Source: an uncultured Clostridia bacterium
Lineage (GTDB): Bacteria > Bacillota > Clostridia > UBA1381
Assembly: GCA_947624485.1 (NCBI GenBank)
Contig: CANQKM010000003.1
Location: 186,001 to 250,000, forward strand
Length of the DNA: 64,000 nucleotides
Direction: 5' to 3'
The notes below the pieces were generated by a model. The model was not told where the DNA came from. It saw only the letters and a program-made list of their open reading frames with translations, and did no database searches. This document shows, piece by piece, positions 55,030 through 64,000 of this stretch; position 1 is the first letter of the stretch; the number at the start of each line of letters is the position of its first letter. The translations under genes and the position numbers were made by a program.

Positions 55030-55595
55030 AGGAAACCGAATTAAAGAGCATAATAGACTTTGACACCTACACGAAGGTAAAACGCGCCTTTAACTGGGGA
55101 AAGGTGTTCGTGCAGGAGAACCACTACTACACCGACCGCGGCGGCATACTGCGCGAGAACCACATCATGGTGCGCATACGCGTGACGGACGACACGGCTA
55201 AAATACAGGTAAAGCGGCACACAAACAGCGACAGCCCCCTCCAGATATGCGAGGAAACGGAATTTGACGCGGACGGCGTAAGCGAAACAATAGATTCCGA
55301 AACGGCGAAAAAGATAACAGGAATGGATGTAGGGAAGCTGTACCGCATGGGTTCATGCGTGACGAAGCGGCGCGTCCTGAAGCGCGGCGACACGGAGCTT
55401 TGCCTTGACAAAACGACGTATTTCGACACGACCGACTACGAGGTTGAGCTTGAATACGTCGAGAAAATGAGCGCCGACCTGCTCATAAAGCTGATACCGC
55501 TCGGAGTGACATTCAATCAAAAAAGCGTCGGAAAATTCTCGCGCTTTCTAAAAGAGTACAAGAAACGCGCCGGAGGAGAGCATAATGGATTATAA
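55026..55595 (+). CDS. CYTH-domain protein (triphosphate tunnel fold)
   Basis: 189 residues. The N-terminal ETELK matches the ExExK signature. Alternating charged strands follow (MVRIRVTDDTAKIQVKRH, ETEFDADG, TELCLDKTTYFDTTDYEVEL), typical of CYTH enzymes that act on tripolyphosphate or thiamine triphosphate. Overlaps DUF4250 upstream and the membrane protein gene downstream. Confidence 0.8.
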   Translation: MKETELKSIIDFDTYTKVKRAFNWGKVFVQENHYYTDRGGILRENHIMVRIRVTDDTAKIQVKRHTNSDSPLQICEETEFDADGVSETIDSETAKKITGMDVGKLYRMGSCVTKRRVLKRGDTELCLDKTTYFDTTDYEVELEYVEKMSADLLIKLIPLGVTFNQKSVGKFSRFLKEYKKRAGGEHNGL

Positions 55596-55902
55596 GCGTG
55601 TAAAGGAACAGAAACAAGCAGCGAAAAAGGAGAGCGCGGCGCGTATTATCATAGCGGTAATGGCGTGTATAATCGCCGTTTTGACCGTTGCCGCCGTGGT
55701 TTTGACAATATCCGTAAGCAGGACGAAAGCGATGTACGAGGAAGCGCTCAATGACCGCATTGAAATGCAGGAGGAAATAAACGCTCTCACGGACGGCAAA
55801 ACGGATGTGAGCGGAAATTACGGCGCAAATAGCGATGAAACAAATATACCGTTTGTGACGGAAGGCGGGGAGGAAACAGATGAGAGCGGCGGCAATAACT
55901 AA
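55585..55902 (+). CDS. Small single-pass membrane protein
   Basis: 105 residues. Basic, Lys-rich N-terminus, one membrane helix (about 20-44: IIIAVMACIIAVLTVAAVVL), a short coiled coil, then an acidic, Gly/Glu/Thr-rich tail likely outside the cell. Overlaps the CYTH gene by 11 bases and the phosphatase gene by 23. Family not recognised; possibly a membrane partner of the phosphatase. Confidence 0.65.
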   Translation: MDYKRVKEQKQAAKKESAARIIIAVMACIIAVLTVAAVVLTISVSRTKAMYEEALNDRIEMQEEINALTDGKTDVSGNYGANSDETNIPFVTEGGEETDESGGNN

Positions 55903-56593
55903 CAGAGGCGGCAGAGAAAACAACGAGGACTGCATCTGCTACGCGAATAAAGAAAAAATGTGGTGCTTCATTCTCTGCGACGGACTCGGCGGACACGAAG
56001 GCGGCGAAACCGCGTCAAAGCTCGCCGCAGCCGCGATATGCGATGAATTTAAGAAAAACCCCCGCATAACGCCCGAGGCTGCGGAGGAATATATACAAGC
56101 CGCATCCGAAAAGCTGAAAGCGGCGAAACGGGACGGCGCGCCGCTCGACATGGCGACCACCGCCGCGCTGCTTTTGACCGACGGCGACATGGCGTCATGG
56201 GCGCACATCGGCGACAGCCGTGTTTACCGCATAACCGACGGCGAAATATACGAGATCACCGACGATCACAGCGTCGCGTTTATGAAGTTTGAGGGCGGCG
56301 TTATAACATACGACGAGATACGCACAAGCGCCGACCAGAACAAGCTCACCCGCTGCATAAGCGGCGGCGCGCAGGACATTCCCGACGTGTCGCAGCAAAC
56401 GGTGCTGTGCGGCGGCGACGCGTTTTTAATATGCAGCGACGGCTTCTGGGAGCTTGTGAACGAGGACGACATTGAAAAAACGTTCAAAGCGTCACACTCA
56501 CCCGACCGGTGGCTCCAAAAAATGCTTGACATTCTCCACAAAAACGAAACCGAAGGCAACGACAATTACAGCGCGATTGCGGTTATGGCGTAA
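55880..56593 (+). CDS. PP2C-family protein phosphatase
   Basis: 237 residues. Metal-dependent Ser/Thr phosphatase motifs in order: NRGGRENNED, FILCDGLGGHEGGETAS, TTAALLLTDGDMASWAHIGD, SRVYRI, LICSDGFWE, GNDNYSAI. Normally paired with a PASTA kinase (PrkC/Stk1), but no kinase gene is in the window. IreB, a known kinase substrate, is 6 kb away. Convergent with ssb by 11 bases. Confidence 0.88.
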   Translation: MRAAAITNRGGRENNEDCICYANKEKMWCFILCDGLGGHEGGETASKLAAAAICDEFKKNPRITPEAAEEYIQAASEKLKAAKRDGAPLDMATTAALLLTDGDMASWAHIGDSRVYRITDGEIYEITDDHSVAFMKFEGGVITYDEIRTSADQNKLTRCISGGAQDIPDVSQQTVLCGGDAFLICSDGFWELVNEDDIEKTFKASHSPDRWLQKMLDILHKNETEGNDNYSAIAVMA

Positions 56594-57269
56594 CGGTGCT
56601 GCTGCTCGGATATGTGACGGCGTCACTCTGCTCATACGGCTCATGCTCATCGGCTGCGAGTTCCATCCTGTTAACGGATACCTCGTAAGCCGTTTTTTCT
56701 ATTGTGGTATCGTCGTCGAGCCGCTTCTGGTACGTTCTCGACTGAATACGTCCCCAGATCCTTATATTGTCGCCGACGTTAAGGCTTTTCGCGAACCTCG
56801 CGTTACGTCCCCACGCTATAATCGGTATGTAGTCCGATTTGTTGTAGCTGCGGTTCACGGCGAGAAGCAGGTCGGTTATTTCGCGTCCGAACGGCGTGGT
56901 GCGGTACACAGGCGGCTTGCAGATAAAGCCGTTAAGATACAGCGAGTTGGGATTTTTGCTGTCCTCACCGTCCGAAAGCGCTATATCCTTCGCAAACACC
57001 GTAAGCACAAGACGGTTGCCGCCGTCCTCGTAGCTGTTGTACGAGCGGAACTGACCTGTTATAACGACCGTGTCGCCGACCTCGAAGCCGCCGCCCAGAA
57101 GCAGCCTTTCCGAAACCATTACGCGTATGTTGTCCGCCGTACCGCTCAGACGCGGAACGCGCACCGTACACGTGTAGAACTTTTCCGCGTATATTTCATG
57201 GCTCAAAACAAAATCACTTTCAATTTCTCCGATTATAACAGCTTGATTGTTAGACGTATTATTATCCAT
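56583..57269 (-). CDS. ssb: Single-stranded DNA-binding protein, two OB folds
   Basis: 228 residues. Two OB-like halves (about 8-95: VIIGEIESDFVLSHEIYAEK, GDTVVITGQFRSYN; about 105-205: LNGFICKPPVYRTTPFGREI, DNIRIWGRIQSRTY). The double-OB build is a Clostridial SSB type. The tail lacks the usual acidic DDxPF tip. Could be a replication or a primosome-like paralogue. GAGGAGG ahead of the ATG. Confidence 0.78.
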   Translation of the reverse strand: MDNNTSNNQAVIIGEIESDFVLSHEIYAEKFYTCTVRVPRLSGTADNIRVMVSERLLLGGGFEVGDTVVITGQFRSYNSYEDGGNRLVLTVFAKDIALSDGEDSKNPNSLYLNGFICKPPVYRTTPFGREITDLLLAVNRSYNKSDYIPIIAWGRNARFAKSLNVGDNIRIWGRIQSRTYQKRLDDDTTIEKTAYEVSVNRMELAADEHEPYEQSDAVTYPSSSTVTP

Positions 57270-57383
57270 TTCCGTATATTCCTCCTCGATGTGATTAAAT
57301 ATTTTATCATGTTATGTTTATTCCGTTTACACGCTTATTATGCTAATTCATTCGGTATATTATACGATTAAATTTGCCGCGTA

Positions 57384-57412
57384 TTGACATTGCCGTTAAA
57401 TAATGATAAAAT
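57384..57412 (+). promoter_or_regulatory. Promoter ahead of the small membrane gene and valS
   Basis: TTGACA, 17-bp spacer, TAAAAT. Confidence 0.65.
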
Positions 57413-57453
57413 ATCGTAAAATGGACAAGTATCGCGTAAAGGAGTGAACACGA

Positions 57454-57654
57454 ATGCTCGCGGTAAAAATCGCCGTAATAGTCATGGGCGTGATCGCGCT
57501 TTTCATGACGTTTCGTGCAAAATTTATATTGGAAAAGATATTACACAGGGAAGCGACGGATAAGGCGGTGCTGCGAGTCAAGTACGCCGCTCTCGGCGTG
57601 GCGGTAGCCGCGTTTCTGGCGATATTCCTCCTCGACCGAAGCGGCGGAATGTAA
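57454..57654 (+). CDS. Small two-helix membrane protein
   Basis: 66 residues with AAAGGAGTG before the ATG. Two hydrophobic helices (about 2-20 and 44-61) around a basic middle (RAKFILEKILHREATDKAVL). Family not recognised. It lies behind a good promoter and before valS, with repeat R4 between. Confidence 0.6.
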   Translation: MLAVKIAVIVMGVIALFMTFRAKFILEKILHREATDKAVLRVKYAALGVAVAAFLAIFLLDRSGGM

Positions 57655-57691
57655 CGATATATTTGCGTCGGGCGGCGAATCGATATCCCAC

Positions 57692-57757
57692 GGGCGACCG
57701 CAAGGGTCGCCCCTACATGATATTTGTGCGCCGTAGGGGCGACCCTCGCGGTCGCCC
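57692..57757. repeat. Inverted pair of GGGGCGAC tail repeats (R4)
   Basis: Two copies of the tail hairpin (57692-57716 and 57733-57757) face each other; each is GTAGGGGCGACC..GGTCGCCC or its inverse. The first is identical in sense to the R3 tail. It sits in the valS leader. Confidence 0.8.
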
Positions 57758-57813
57758 GTCCCCGACAGCCCGCACATAAACCAACCAACAACATCCAAAA
57801 GGAGAAAATATAA

Positions 57814-60456
57814 ATGCAAGACAAAAACAACATCTCAAAAACCTACAACCCGTCCGAATTTGAGGACAGGATATACAACAACTGGGTAACGAAGGGCTAC
57901 TTCCACGCGGAGGTGGACAAAACCAAAAAACCTTTCACAATCGTAATTCCGCCCCCCAACGTAACGGGACAGCTTCATATGGGACACGCTCTCGACGAAA
58001 CGCTTCAGGATATTCTTATCCGCTACAAGCGTATGCAGGGCTATAACGCGCTCTGGATCCCCGGCACCGATCACGCCGGCATCGCGACGCAGATCAAGGT
58101 CGAGGCGGAGCTTCGCGAGAAGGAGGGTATTACGCGCTACGATTTGGGACGCGAAAAATTCCTCGAGCGCGTATGGGACTGGAAAAAGATGTACGGCGAC
58201 AGGATCATAAATCAGCTTAAAAAGATAGGCTCGTCGTGCGACTGGGACAGAGAGCGGTTCACGATGGACGAGGGCTGCTCGAAGGCGGTGCGCGAGGTAT
58301 TCGTAAACCTCTATAACAAGGGACTTATCTATCAAGGCTCGCGAATTATAAACTGGTGTCCACACTGCATAACGGCTCTTTCCGACGCGGAGGTCGAGCA
58401 TCAGGAGCAGGCGGGTCATTTCTGGCACATAAAATACCCGATAAAGGACGGCAGCGGCTACGTAATAATCGCAACGACGCGTCCCGAAACGCTTTTGGGC
58501 GATACGGCGGTAGCGGTAAATCCGGAGGACGAGAGATACAAGGATCTCGTAGGCAAAACGCTCATCCTGCCGCTCGTAGGACGCGAGATTCCCGTTATCG
58601 CGGACGAATACGTTGACAAGGACTTCGGTACGGGCTGCGTTAAAATCACGCCCGCGCACGACCCCAACGACTTCGAGGTCGGTAAGCGCCACAACCTCGA
58701 ACAAATCAAGGTAATGAACGACGACGCGACGATAAACCACTACGGCGGCAAATACGAGGGCATGGATCGCTACGACGCGAGAAAGGCTATCGTAAGGGAT
58801 TTGGAGGAGCAGGGCTTGCTCGTCAAGGTAGAGGATCACAGCCACAACGTCGGAACGTGCTACCGCTGTGGAACAACCGTAGAGCCTATAATTTCAAAAC
58901 AGTGGTTCGTTAAAATGAAGCCGCTCGCCAAGCCCGCGATTGACGCGGTTAAAAACGGCGACACGTCGTTTATACCGGAGCGTTTCTCAAAAATCTACAT
59001 GAACTGGATGGAAAACGTTCTCGACTGGTGCATCTCGCGTCAGCTTTGGTGGGGACACAGGATCCCCGCGTTCTACTGCGACGAGTGCGGCGAAACGACC
59101 GTTTCAAAGGAGGACATCACCACCTGCCCGAAATGCGGCGGCAAGGTCCATCAGGACGAGGACGTGCTTGACACATGGTTCTCGTCGGCTCTGTGGCCCT
59201 TCTCGACGCTCGGCTGGCCCGACAAGACAAAGGAACTCGACTACTTCTACCCGACGAGCGTACTCGTTACGGGCTACGATATAATATTCTTCTGGGTTTC
59301 GAGAATGGTATTCTCGGCGATGGAGCATACCGGCAAAGCTCCGTTCAAGCACGTGTTCATTCACGGACTTGTCCGCGACTCACAGGGACGCAAAATGTCA
59401 AAGTCGCTCGGCAACGGCATCGATCCGCTCGAAATAATCGAGCAGTACGGCGCGGACGCGCTGCGCTTCACACTTGCGACCGGCAACGCGCCCGGAAACG
59501 ATATGCGCTTCTATATCGAGCGCGTAGAGGCGAGCAGAAACTTTGCGAACAAAATCTGGAATGCGTCGAGATTTACGCTGATGAACCTCGATATAACCGA
59601 AAACAAGCTGCCCGACGTAAGCGATCTGCAGCTTGAGGACAAGTGGATCTTATCGCGTTACAACGACACGGTCAAAGCGGTAACGGAAAATATAGATAAA
59701 TTCGAGCTTGGCGTCGCGCTGTCGAATTTGTACGATTTCATCTGGGACACGTTCTGCGACTGGTATATAGAGCTTGTAAAGCCGCGCCTGTTCGACAAGG
59801 AAAACGCGACGGGCAAAACGGCGCAGTATGTGCTTACGTACGTGCTGTCAAACACGATGAAGCTTTTGCACCCATTTATGCCGTTCATAACCGAGGAGAT
59901 CTGGCAGCACCTCCCGCACGAGGGCGAGAGTATTATGATAAGCCGCTATCCCGAATACGACGAAAACCTCAGCTTCAAGGCGGAGGAAAGCGCAATGGAG
60001 CTTATCATGGGCGCTATCACGGCGATAAGGAACCGACGCGCGGAAATGAACGTTCCGCCTTCAAAGAAGGCTAAGACGATAATCGTGACCGATAAGGCGG
60101 ACGTGTTCGAGAAGGGCAAAATTTTCTTTGAAAAATTAGCTTCGTCAAGCGAGGCTGTTGTGCAATCGGACAAGCGCGGAATCGACGCGAACGCGGTAAA
60201 CGTGGTCGTACCTTCGGCGGAAATCTTCCTGCCGCTCGACGAGCTTGTTGACAAGGAGAAGGAATTACAGAGATTACAGGCTGAAAAGAAAAAGTTAGAA
60301 GGCGAAATCAAGCGCGTTGAGGGTAAGCTGAATAACCAAGGCTTCGTTTCAAAAGCGCCGCAAAAGGTGATCGACGAGGAAAAGGCGAAAGGCGTAAAAT
60401 ACCGCGAAATGCTCGATAAAGTCCTCGCGAACATCGCCTCAATGGAACAATTATAA
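57814..60456 (+). CDS. valS: Valyl-tRNA synthetase
   Basis: 880 residues. Signature [12 protein letters not shown] (HIGH), KMSKSLGNG (KMSKS), the editing-domain [10 protein letters not shown] and [19 protein letters not shown], zinc-finger-like cysteines ([14 protein letters not shown]), and a C-terminal coiled-coil arm ([20 protein letters not shown]). Charges tRNA-Val. No T-box seen upstream. GGAG before the ATG. Confidence 0.97.
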   Translation: MQDKNNISKTYNPSEFEDRIYNNWVTKGYFHAEVDKTKKPFTIVIPPPNVTGQLHMGHALDETLQDILIRYKRMQGYNALWIPGTDHAGIATQIKVEAELREKEGITRYDLGREKFLERVWDWKKMYGDRIINQLKKIGSSCDWDRERFTMDEGCSKAVREVFVNLYNKGLIYQGSRIINWCPHCITALSDAEVEHQEQAGHFWHIKYPIKDGSGYVIIATTRPETLLGDTAVAVNPEDERYKDLVGKTLILPLVGREIPVIADEYVDKDFGTGCVKITPAHDPNDFEVGKRHNLEQIKVMNDDATINHYGGKYEGMDRYDARKAIVRDLEEQGLLVKVEDHSHNVGTCYRCGTTVEPIISKQWFVKMKPLAKPAIDAVKNGDTSFIPERFSKIYMNWMENVLDWCISRQLWWGHRIPAFYCDECGETTVSKEDITTCPKCGGKVHQDEDVLDTWFSSALWPFSTLGWPDKTKELDYFYPTSVLVTGYDIIFFWVSRMVFSAMEHTGKAPFKHVFIHGLVRDSQGRKMSKSLGNGIDPLEIIEQYGADALRFTLATGNAPGNDMRFYIERVEASRNFANKIWNASRFTLMNLDITENKLPDVSDLQLEDKWILSRYNDTVKAVTENIDKFELGVALSNLYDFIWDTFCDWYIELVKPRLFDKENATGKTAQYVLTYVLSNTMKLLHPFMPFITEEIWQHLPHEGESIMISRYPEYDENLSFKAEESAMELIMGAITAIRNRRAEMNVPPSKKAKTIIVTDKADVFEKGKIFFEKLASSSEAVVQSDKRGIDANAVNVVVPSAEIFLPLDELVDKEKELQRLQAEKKKLEGEIKRVEGKLNNQGFVSKAPQKVIDEEKAKGVKYREMLDKVLANIASMEQL

Positions 60457-60467
60457 TTTTTGCCCGT

Positions 60468-60582
60468 GAGGCTCCCCTACTAGGGGAGCTGTCACACGAA
60501 GTGTGACTGAGGGGTTTTATTACCGATAACATAAACCCCTCTGTCGGCTGCGCCGACACCTCCCCTAATAGGGGAGGCATAC
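60468..60582. repeat. Palindromic repeat unit R5 (empty cassette form)
   Basis: GGCTCCCCTACTAGGGGAGC hairpin, GTCACAC-gaa-GTGTGAC, GAGGGGTTT, about 17 nt, then AAACCCCTC, GTCGGC-tgc-GCCGAC, and CTCCCCTAATAGGGGAG. Same order of elements as R1-R3. Between valS and the permease it may also terminate transcription. Confidence 0.82.
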
Positions 60583-60601
60583 CTAACCCACAGGAGCCGA
60601 T

Positions 60602-61732
60602 ATGAAACCAATCCAACACATAACCGCCTTCATAAAGCGCGAAACGGTACTCAGCATCGCTGCAATACTCGCGATCGTATCGTCGTTTTTCGTAAAACCC
60701 GACGCGCAATACATAAACTACATAGATTTCCGCACGCTCTCACTCCTTTTCTGTCTCATGGCTGTAATGGCAGGCTTTAGGAAAACGGGCGTGTTTTCTA
60801 TGCTCGCGGAAAAAATGCTCCGGCGCGTCCGCGGCGTGAAAAGCCTTGTATTCATACTCGTAATGCTCTGCTTTTTCTTCAGTATGCTGATAACAAACGA
60901 CGTTGCGCTCATCACCTTTGTGCCGTTCACGTTCACCGCGCTCGATATGCTCGAAAAGGACGAAAAAAAGCGGCTGATGATCCCCGTAGTCGTAATGCAG
61001 ACGATAGCGGCGAACCTCGGCAGTATGCTCACACCGATAGGCAATCCGCAGAATTTGTACCTGCAGGGCTTGTCGGGACTGGGCTTGGGCGAATTTATAA
61101 CGCTTATGCTCCCGTACGCCGCCGTATCGTTTCTGCTTCTTGCAGTATGGATTTTCTTTTTCGGCGGCAAAAACGAGGTAACGGTTACCCTCACCTCCGC
61201 GCGTCTCGGCTCAAAAAAGAAAATCGCGGTCTGCCTGACCGCGTTTATCATATGCCTTTTAACCGTCGCGCGCGTGATCGATTACCGCCTGACGCTTATA
61301 ATCATAATCGCGCTTACCGCAGCCACCGACTATAAAATCTTCGCCGACGTGGACTACACGCTGCTACTTACGTTTACCGCGTTTTTCATCTTTATCGGCA
61401 ACATGGGGAGAATACCGGCGTTTGAGCAATTCCTGCAAAGCGCAACCACGAACCGCGAATGTCTCACCGCCGTACTGTCGAGCCAAGTCATAAGCAACGT
61501 CCCCGCCGCGCTGTTGCTGTCGGGCTTTACCGACAATTTCAAACCGCTTATCATCGGCGTGAACATCGGCGGACTGGGAACATTGATCGCTTCAATGGCA
61601 AGCCTCATATCGTTTAAGCTGCTCGGTCACGAAAACAAATCGCTGCGCGGCAAATACATGATTTACTTCACGATCGCGAATATAATTTTCCTCGCCGCGC
61701 TCACGGCGGTTTACGTCTGCATAAAGCCGTAA
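60602..61732 (+). CDS. Anion permease of the ArsB/NhaD/citrate (ion transporter) superfamily
   Basis: 376 residues, about ten helices. MLITNDVALITFVPFTFTAL and MLTPIGNPQNLYLQGLSGLG are the two re-entrant motifs of this superfamily; VISNVPAALLLSG is the second-half equivalent. Substrate (dicarboxylate, citrate or other anion) cannot be assigned. ATG at 60602 after CAGGAG; ends 3 bp before the convergent trmB. Confidence 0.8.
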   Translation: MKPIQHITAFIKRETVLSIAAILAIVSSFFVKPDAQYINYIDFRTLSLLFCLMAVMAGFRKTGVFSMLAEKMLRRVRGVKSLVFILVMLCFFFSMLITNDVALITFVPFTFTALDMLEKDEKKRLMIPVVVMQTIAANLGSMLTPIGNPQNLYLQGLSGLGLGEFITLMLPYAAVSFLLLAVWIFFFGGKNEVTVTLTSARLGSKKKIAVCLTAFIICLLTVARVIDYRLTLIIIIALTAATDYKIFADVDYTLLLTFTAFFIFIGNMGRIPAFEQFLQSATTNRECLTAVLSSQVISNVPAALLLSGFTDNFKPLIIGVNIGGLGTLIASMASLISFKLLGHENKSLRGKYMIYFTIANIIFLAALTAVYVCIKP

Positions 61733-61734
61733 CT

Positions 61735-62376
61735 TTACCCCCGATACATCGCCTCAACGCGGTAAATCGGCATACCCATCTCCGAGAACCGCGTCTCGTA
61801 CTCCGTCATAACATTATCCTCAAACTTTGAATTATGCAGATCGAGACTTATATTTCTCATCTTAAAATCCTCCTCCGCAAAGGAGTTGAGCGAAAACTCA
61901 AACAGCGCGCGGTTGTCGGTCTTGAACCACACATATCCGCCTTCGGGCAGCACGTTTTTGTACCTGTCGAGGAACCGCTTGTGCGTAAGACGGCGTTTCG
62001 CCTGCTTGTTTTTTTTCCACGGATCCGAAAAATTCAGATAAATACGGCTGACCTCGCCCTTTTCAAAAACGTCCTCTATCTTCTCCGCGTCCATATCCAT
62101 GAACACGACGTTTTCAAGCTCCGCCGCGGACGCTTTTTCCATAGCCATGACCATAACGTCGCGCACCTTCTCAACGGCGATAAAATTAACGTCGGGGTAC
62201 TTTTTCGCCATACCCGTAATAAAACCGCCCTTGCCGCAGCCTATCTCGAGGTGGATCTCGTTGCCGTTACCGAATATATCCTTCCACTTGCCCTTCATAT
62301 CCTCGGGCTTTTCGACAAGATACCGCGCGCACCTTTCCCACCGCGCATTGAGATTTTTCTTTTTTCTCATTCTCAT
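61735..62376 (-). CDS. trmB: tRNA (guanine-N7)-methyltransferase
   Basis: 213 residues. SAM site IHLEIGCGKGGFITGMAKKY, FIAVEKVRDVMV, the DMDAEKI segment, and the TrmB hallmark NFSDPWKKNKQAKRRLTHKR with the TDNRALFEFSL segment. Methylates G46 of tRNAs. Alternate in-frame ATG two codons inside. Confidence 0.95.
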   Translation of the reverse strand: MRMRKKKNLNARWERCARYLVEKPEDMKGKWKDIFGNGNEIHLEIGCGKGGFITGMAKKYPDVNFIAVEKVRDVMVMAMEKASAAELENVVFMDMDAEKIEDVFEKGEVSRIYLNFSDPWKKNKQAKRRLTHKRFLDRYKNVLPEGGYVWFKTDNRALFEFSLNSFAEEDFKMRNISLDLHNSKFEDNVMTEYETRFSEMGMPIYRVEAMYRG

Positions 62377-62396
62377 ACAAAATACCTCTCAAAGAA

Positions 62397-62422
62397 AAAT
62401 ATCCGCCCGTGAGCGGATATTT
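62397..62422 (-). terminator. ireB terminator
   Basis: AAATATCCGC / GCGGATATTT stem with a 6-nt loop; on the minus strand followed by a T-rich run. Confidence 0.8.
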
Positions 62423-62425
62423 GTT

Positions 62426-62677
62426 TTACAGCGTGTTTATATACGTCTTCGCGAATTCCTCCAAAAGCTCGTCACGCTCTATTTTGACTATAAGCCCTCT
62501 CGCTCCATTGTAGCTCGTTATGTAGGTAGGATCGCCCGACAGTATATATCCCACAATCTGGCTTATCGGATCGTAGCCCTTGATTTTAAGAGCCTCGTAC
62601 ACCTTTGTAACGATTTCCCTGACCTCTTTCTCCTTGTCGAACTCCAGATTGATTTTCATTGTCTCGTTAAATTCCAT
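62426..62677 (-). CDS. ireB: IreB-family regulatory phosphoprotein
   Basis: 83 residues. [40 protein letters not shown] and [10 protein letters not shown] are the family core (UPF0297/IreB). In relatives it is a substrate of the PASTA kinase and PP2C phosphatase pair controlling cell-wall stress tolerance. GGGGTG before the ATG. Confidence 0.92.
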   Translation of the reverse strand: MEFNETMKINLEFDKEKEVREIVTKVYEALKIKGYDPISQIVGYILSGDPTYITSYNGARGLIVKIERDELLEEFAKTYINTL

Positions 62678-62710
62678 TCAAATCACCCCTTAATTGTGAT
62701 ATACATAGCA

Positions 62711-62773
62711 GTAGTGGTAAAACAATATATTCACCACTACATATAGAATAGTACAAAATCGCGGAAATTGCAA
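62711..62773 (-). promoter_or_regulatory. ireB promoter with an inverted repeat at the start site
   Basis: Minus strand TTGCAA (62768-62773), 17-bp spacer, TATTCT (62745-62750). Immediately downstream is a perfect inverted repeat GTAGTGGT-N14-ACCACTAC (62711-62740), a possible operator or 5' hairpin. Confidence 0.5.
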
Positions 62774-62819
62774 GCTTTTTCGTATAAAAATCATGTTAAA
62801 TTCACGTTTCAGGCATATT

Positions 62820-64000
62820 TCACCGCATATCGAACAGTCCGTCGAGGCTGTCAACGGGGCCCACCGCCGCGAGGCACAGCGTTGACGCGTCCATAACGCG
62901 GTCGATCATATCGGCGACGCTTGTCACATTCACCGCGTCGATCTGCGCGAGAACCTCCTCCTGCGTGTAGATAGGCTTGCCGACTAAAAGCGCGCGCCCG
63001 GCGCCCTGCATCCTCGCACCGGTGCTTTCGCTCGCAAGTATATAGCTGCCCTTAAGCTGCTCCTTCGACCGCTCCACCTCGCCGCTGCTGAGTTTGTCAC
63101 GCTTAATAATATTCACCTCGCGCGAAATAAGCTCCGCGACCTCCGGCAGACTTTCAGCCCTCATACCTGCGGCAATATCGAACACGCCCGTGCCGAGGTA
63201 CGCGCTGTGACCGGCGCTTATCGAGTACACCAGACCGCGCTCCTCGCGTATCCTCTGGAACAGCCTTGACGACATACCCGTGCCGAAAACGTTGTTCATG
63301 ACGAGCAGACTGTACACGCCTTCGTCCATAATATCTATACCCTTAAACGTCGCCACAAGCTGCGTCTGCTCCGTGTCCTTCGTTTTAACGAGCGTCTGAC
63401 CGTTCCTGTATTCCGCTTCGGGCAATGCGGGCGGCACAGAGCTTATCTTCTGTGAACCGAACTTTTCCTCCAATAAATCAAAGAAATCATCGCCGTAATT
63501 TCCCGCGACCGATATAATGAGGTTTGCGCTCGTGTAGTGGCTCTGCATATAAGCGCGCATAACGTCGGGCGTGATACCTTCAAGACTTTCATACGTGCCG
63601 AGAATTGTCCGCCCCATAGGCGTGTCGCCCCACACCGCGAACGCCGAAAGGTCGTACACGAGATCCTCTGGACTGTCCTCGTACATGCGTATTTCCTCAC
63701 CGATAACGCCGCGCTCGAGCGCCATATCGCTCTGCGCGAGCGTGGGGCGGAAAATCATCTCCGACAACACGTCGAGCGCGATATGCGCGTGCGCGTCGAG
63801 CGTTTTCGTGTAAAAGCACGTGTACTCGCGCCCCGTGAACGCGTCGATCTGACCGCCGATACTGTCAATCGCGTGCGCGATCTCAGCCGCGCTGCGGTTT
63901 TCCGTACCCTTGAACAGCATATGCTCTATAAAATGCGATATGCCGTTTACCTCTCTGCTCTCGTACCGCGAGCCGTTGCCTATCCACACGCCTATCGACA
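62820..64000 (-). CDS. M16-family zinc peptidase, N-terminus beyond window
   Basis: At least 393 residues. Inverted zinc site HFIEHMLFKGT with the downstream Glu in EEIRMYEDSPEDL; FTGREYTCFYTKTLDAHAHI and SSRLFQRIREERGLVYSISA are typical of the PqqL/YmxG/processing-peptidase-like M16 family. The frame is open through the window edge (SIGVWIGNGSRYES), so about 30 N-terminal residues are missing. Family length about 410-420 residues. Opposite to valS and the permease. Confidence 0.92.
   Translation of the reverse strand, partial: SIGVWIGNGSRYESREVNGISHFIEHMLFKGTENRSAAEIAHAIDSIGGQIDAFTGREYTCFYTKTLDAHAHIALDVLSEMIFRPTLAQSDMALERGVIGEEIRMYEDSPEDLVYDLSAFAVWGDTPMGRTILGTYESLEGITPDVMRAYMQSHYTSANLIISVAGNYGDDFFDLLEEKFGSQKISSVPPALPEAEYRNGQTLVKTKDTEQTQLVATFKGIDIMDEGVYSLLVMNNVFGTGMSSRLFQRIREERGLVYSISAGHSAYLGTGVFDIAAGMRAESLPEVAELISREVNIIKRDKLSSGEVERSKEQLKGSYILASESTGARMQGAGRALLVGKPIYTQEEVLAQIDAVNVTSVADMIDRVMDASTLCLAAVGPVDSLDGLFDMR

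Noticed and set aside
56472..57371. Plus-strand 299-codon frame over ssb
   Set aside because: Overlaps PP2C out of frame and is antisense to ssb; no protein family features.
57413..57813. T-box before valS
   Set aside because: No T-box core; the structure seen is repeat R4.
57835..58845. Long minus-strand frame over valS
   Set aside because: No ribosome site; complement of well-supported valS.

Overview
The window looks like the chromosome of an anaerobic, fermentative Bacillota of class Clostridia, probably a gut or rumen lineage. Pointers are an IreB-family gene, a two-OB-fold SSB, VanRS/VanY, a 4-hydroxybutyrate dehydrogenase like that of Clostridium kluyveri, S-layer-homology proteins, TnpV, and remnants of MobC/relaxase/large serine recombinase elements. 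Housekeeping genes use G/C-rich codons (gcg, cgc, ggc). Inserted stretches (about 7.6-8.6 kb and 32.6-41 kb) are clearly AT-richer.

Layout. 0-4.2 kb: metY (cut by the window edge), then purE, purM and purN, interrupted by palindromic repeat units, one of which carries a DUF559 nuclease gene. 4.3-8.6 kb: a HicA/DUF1902 toxin-antitoxin pair, vanR-vanS-vanY without any ligase genes, and an EVE-like plus nuclease-like protein. 8.7-9.0 kb: tRNA-Trp and tRNA-Ala. 9.1-16.5 kb: a secreted stalk-domain protein, then a phosphate module (pstSCAB-phoU behind Pho-box-like repeats, then phoP-phoR). 16.5-17.3 kb: a scar of gene fragments.

17.4-31.1 kb is a coherent agmatine/putrescine catabolic region. aguB-aguA convert agmatine to putrescine. 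A divergent LuxR-type regulator, an unusual PII protein and potABCD follow. Then come putrescine aminotransferase, an aldehyde dehydrogenase, a GABA aminotransferase and 4-hydroxybutyrate dehydrogenase. Together they give a route agmatine -> N-carbamoylputrescine -> putrescine -> 4-aminobutanal -> GABA -> succinate semialdehyde -> 4-hydroxybutyrate. A MATE exporter follows.

32.6-50.3 kb is a composite, decayed accessory island. It holds 38-bp inverted repeats about 8 kb apart, a toxin-tail remnant with an intact candidate immunity gene, two broken serine recombinases facing each other, and an Agr-like LytTR/histidine kinase pair between two secreted SLH proteins. RhuM and MobC fragments, an AraC regulator with a very large secreted GH115 alpha-glucuronidase, and a relaxase pseudogene follow. 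It ends in an IS110 transposase fused in frame to the C-terminal part of a large serine recombinase.

50.3-64 kb is core again: guaB, gapA, a DUF2264 protein, a tight four-gene set (DUF4250, CYTH, membrane protein, PP2C phosphatase), ssb, valS, an anion permease, trmB, ireB, and an M16 peptidase cut by the window edge.

The most unusual signals are: (1) a family of about 110-170-bp double-hairpin palindromes, one copy of which has its arms supplying the ribosome binding site and stop codon of a DUF559 nuclease gene; (2) the IS110/serine-recombinase chimera with a closed RNA-like structure just upstream; (3) the 8-kb segment between inverted repeats. All calls come from reading the sequence and recalled family knowledge; no database search was run.
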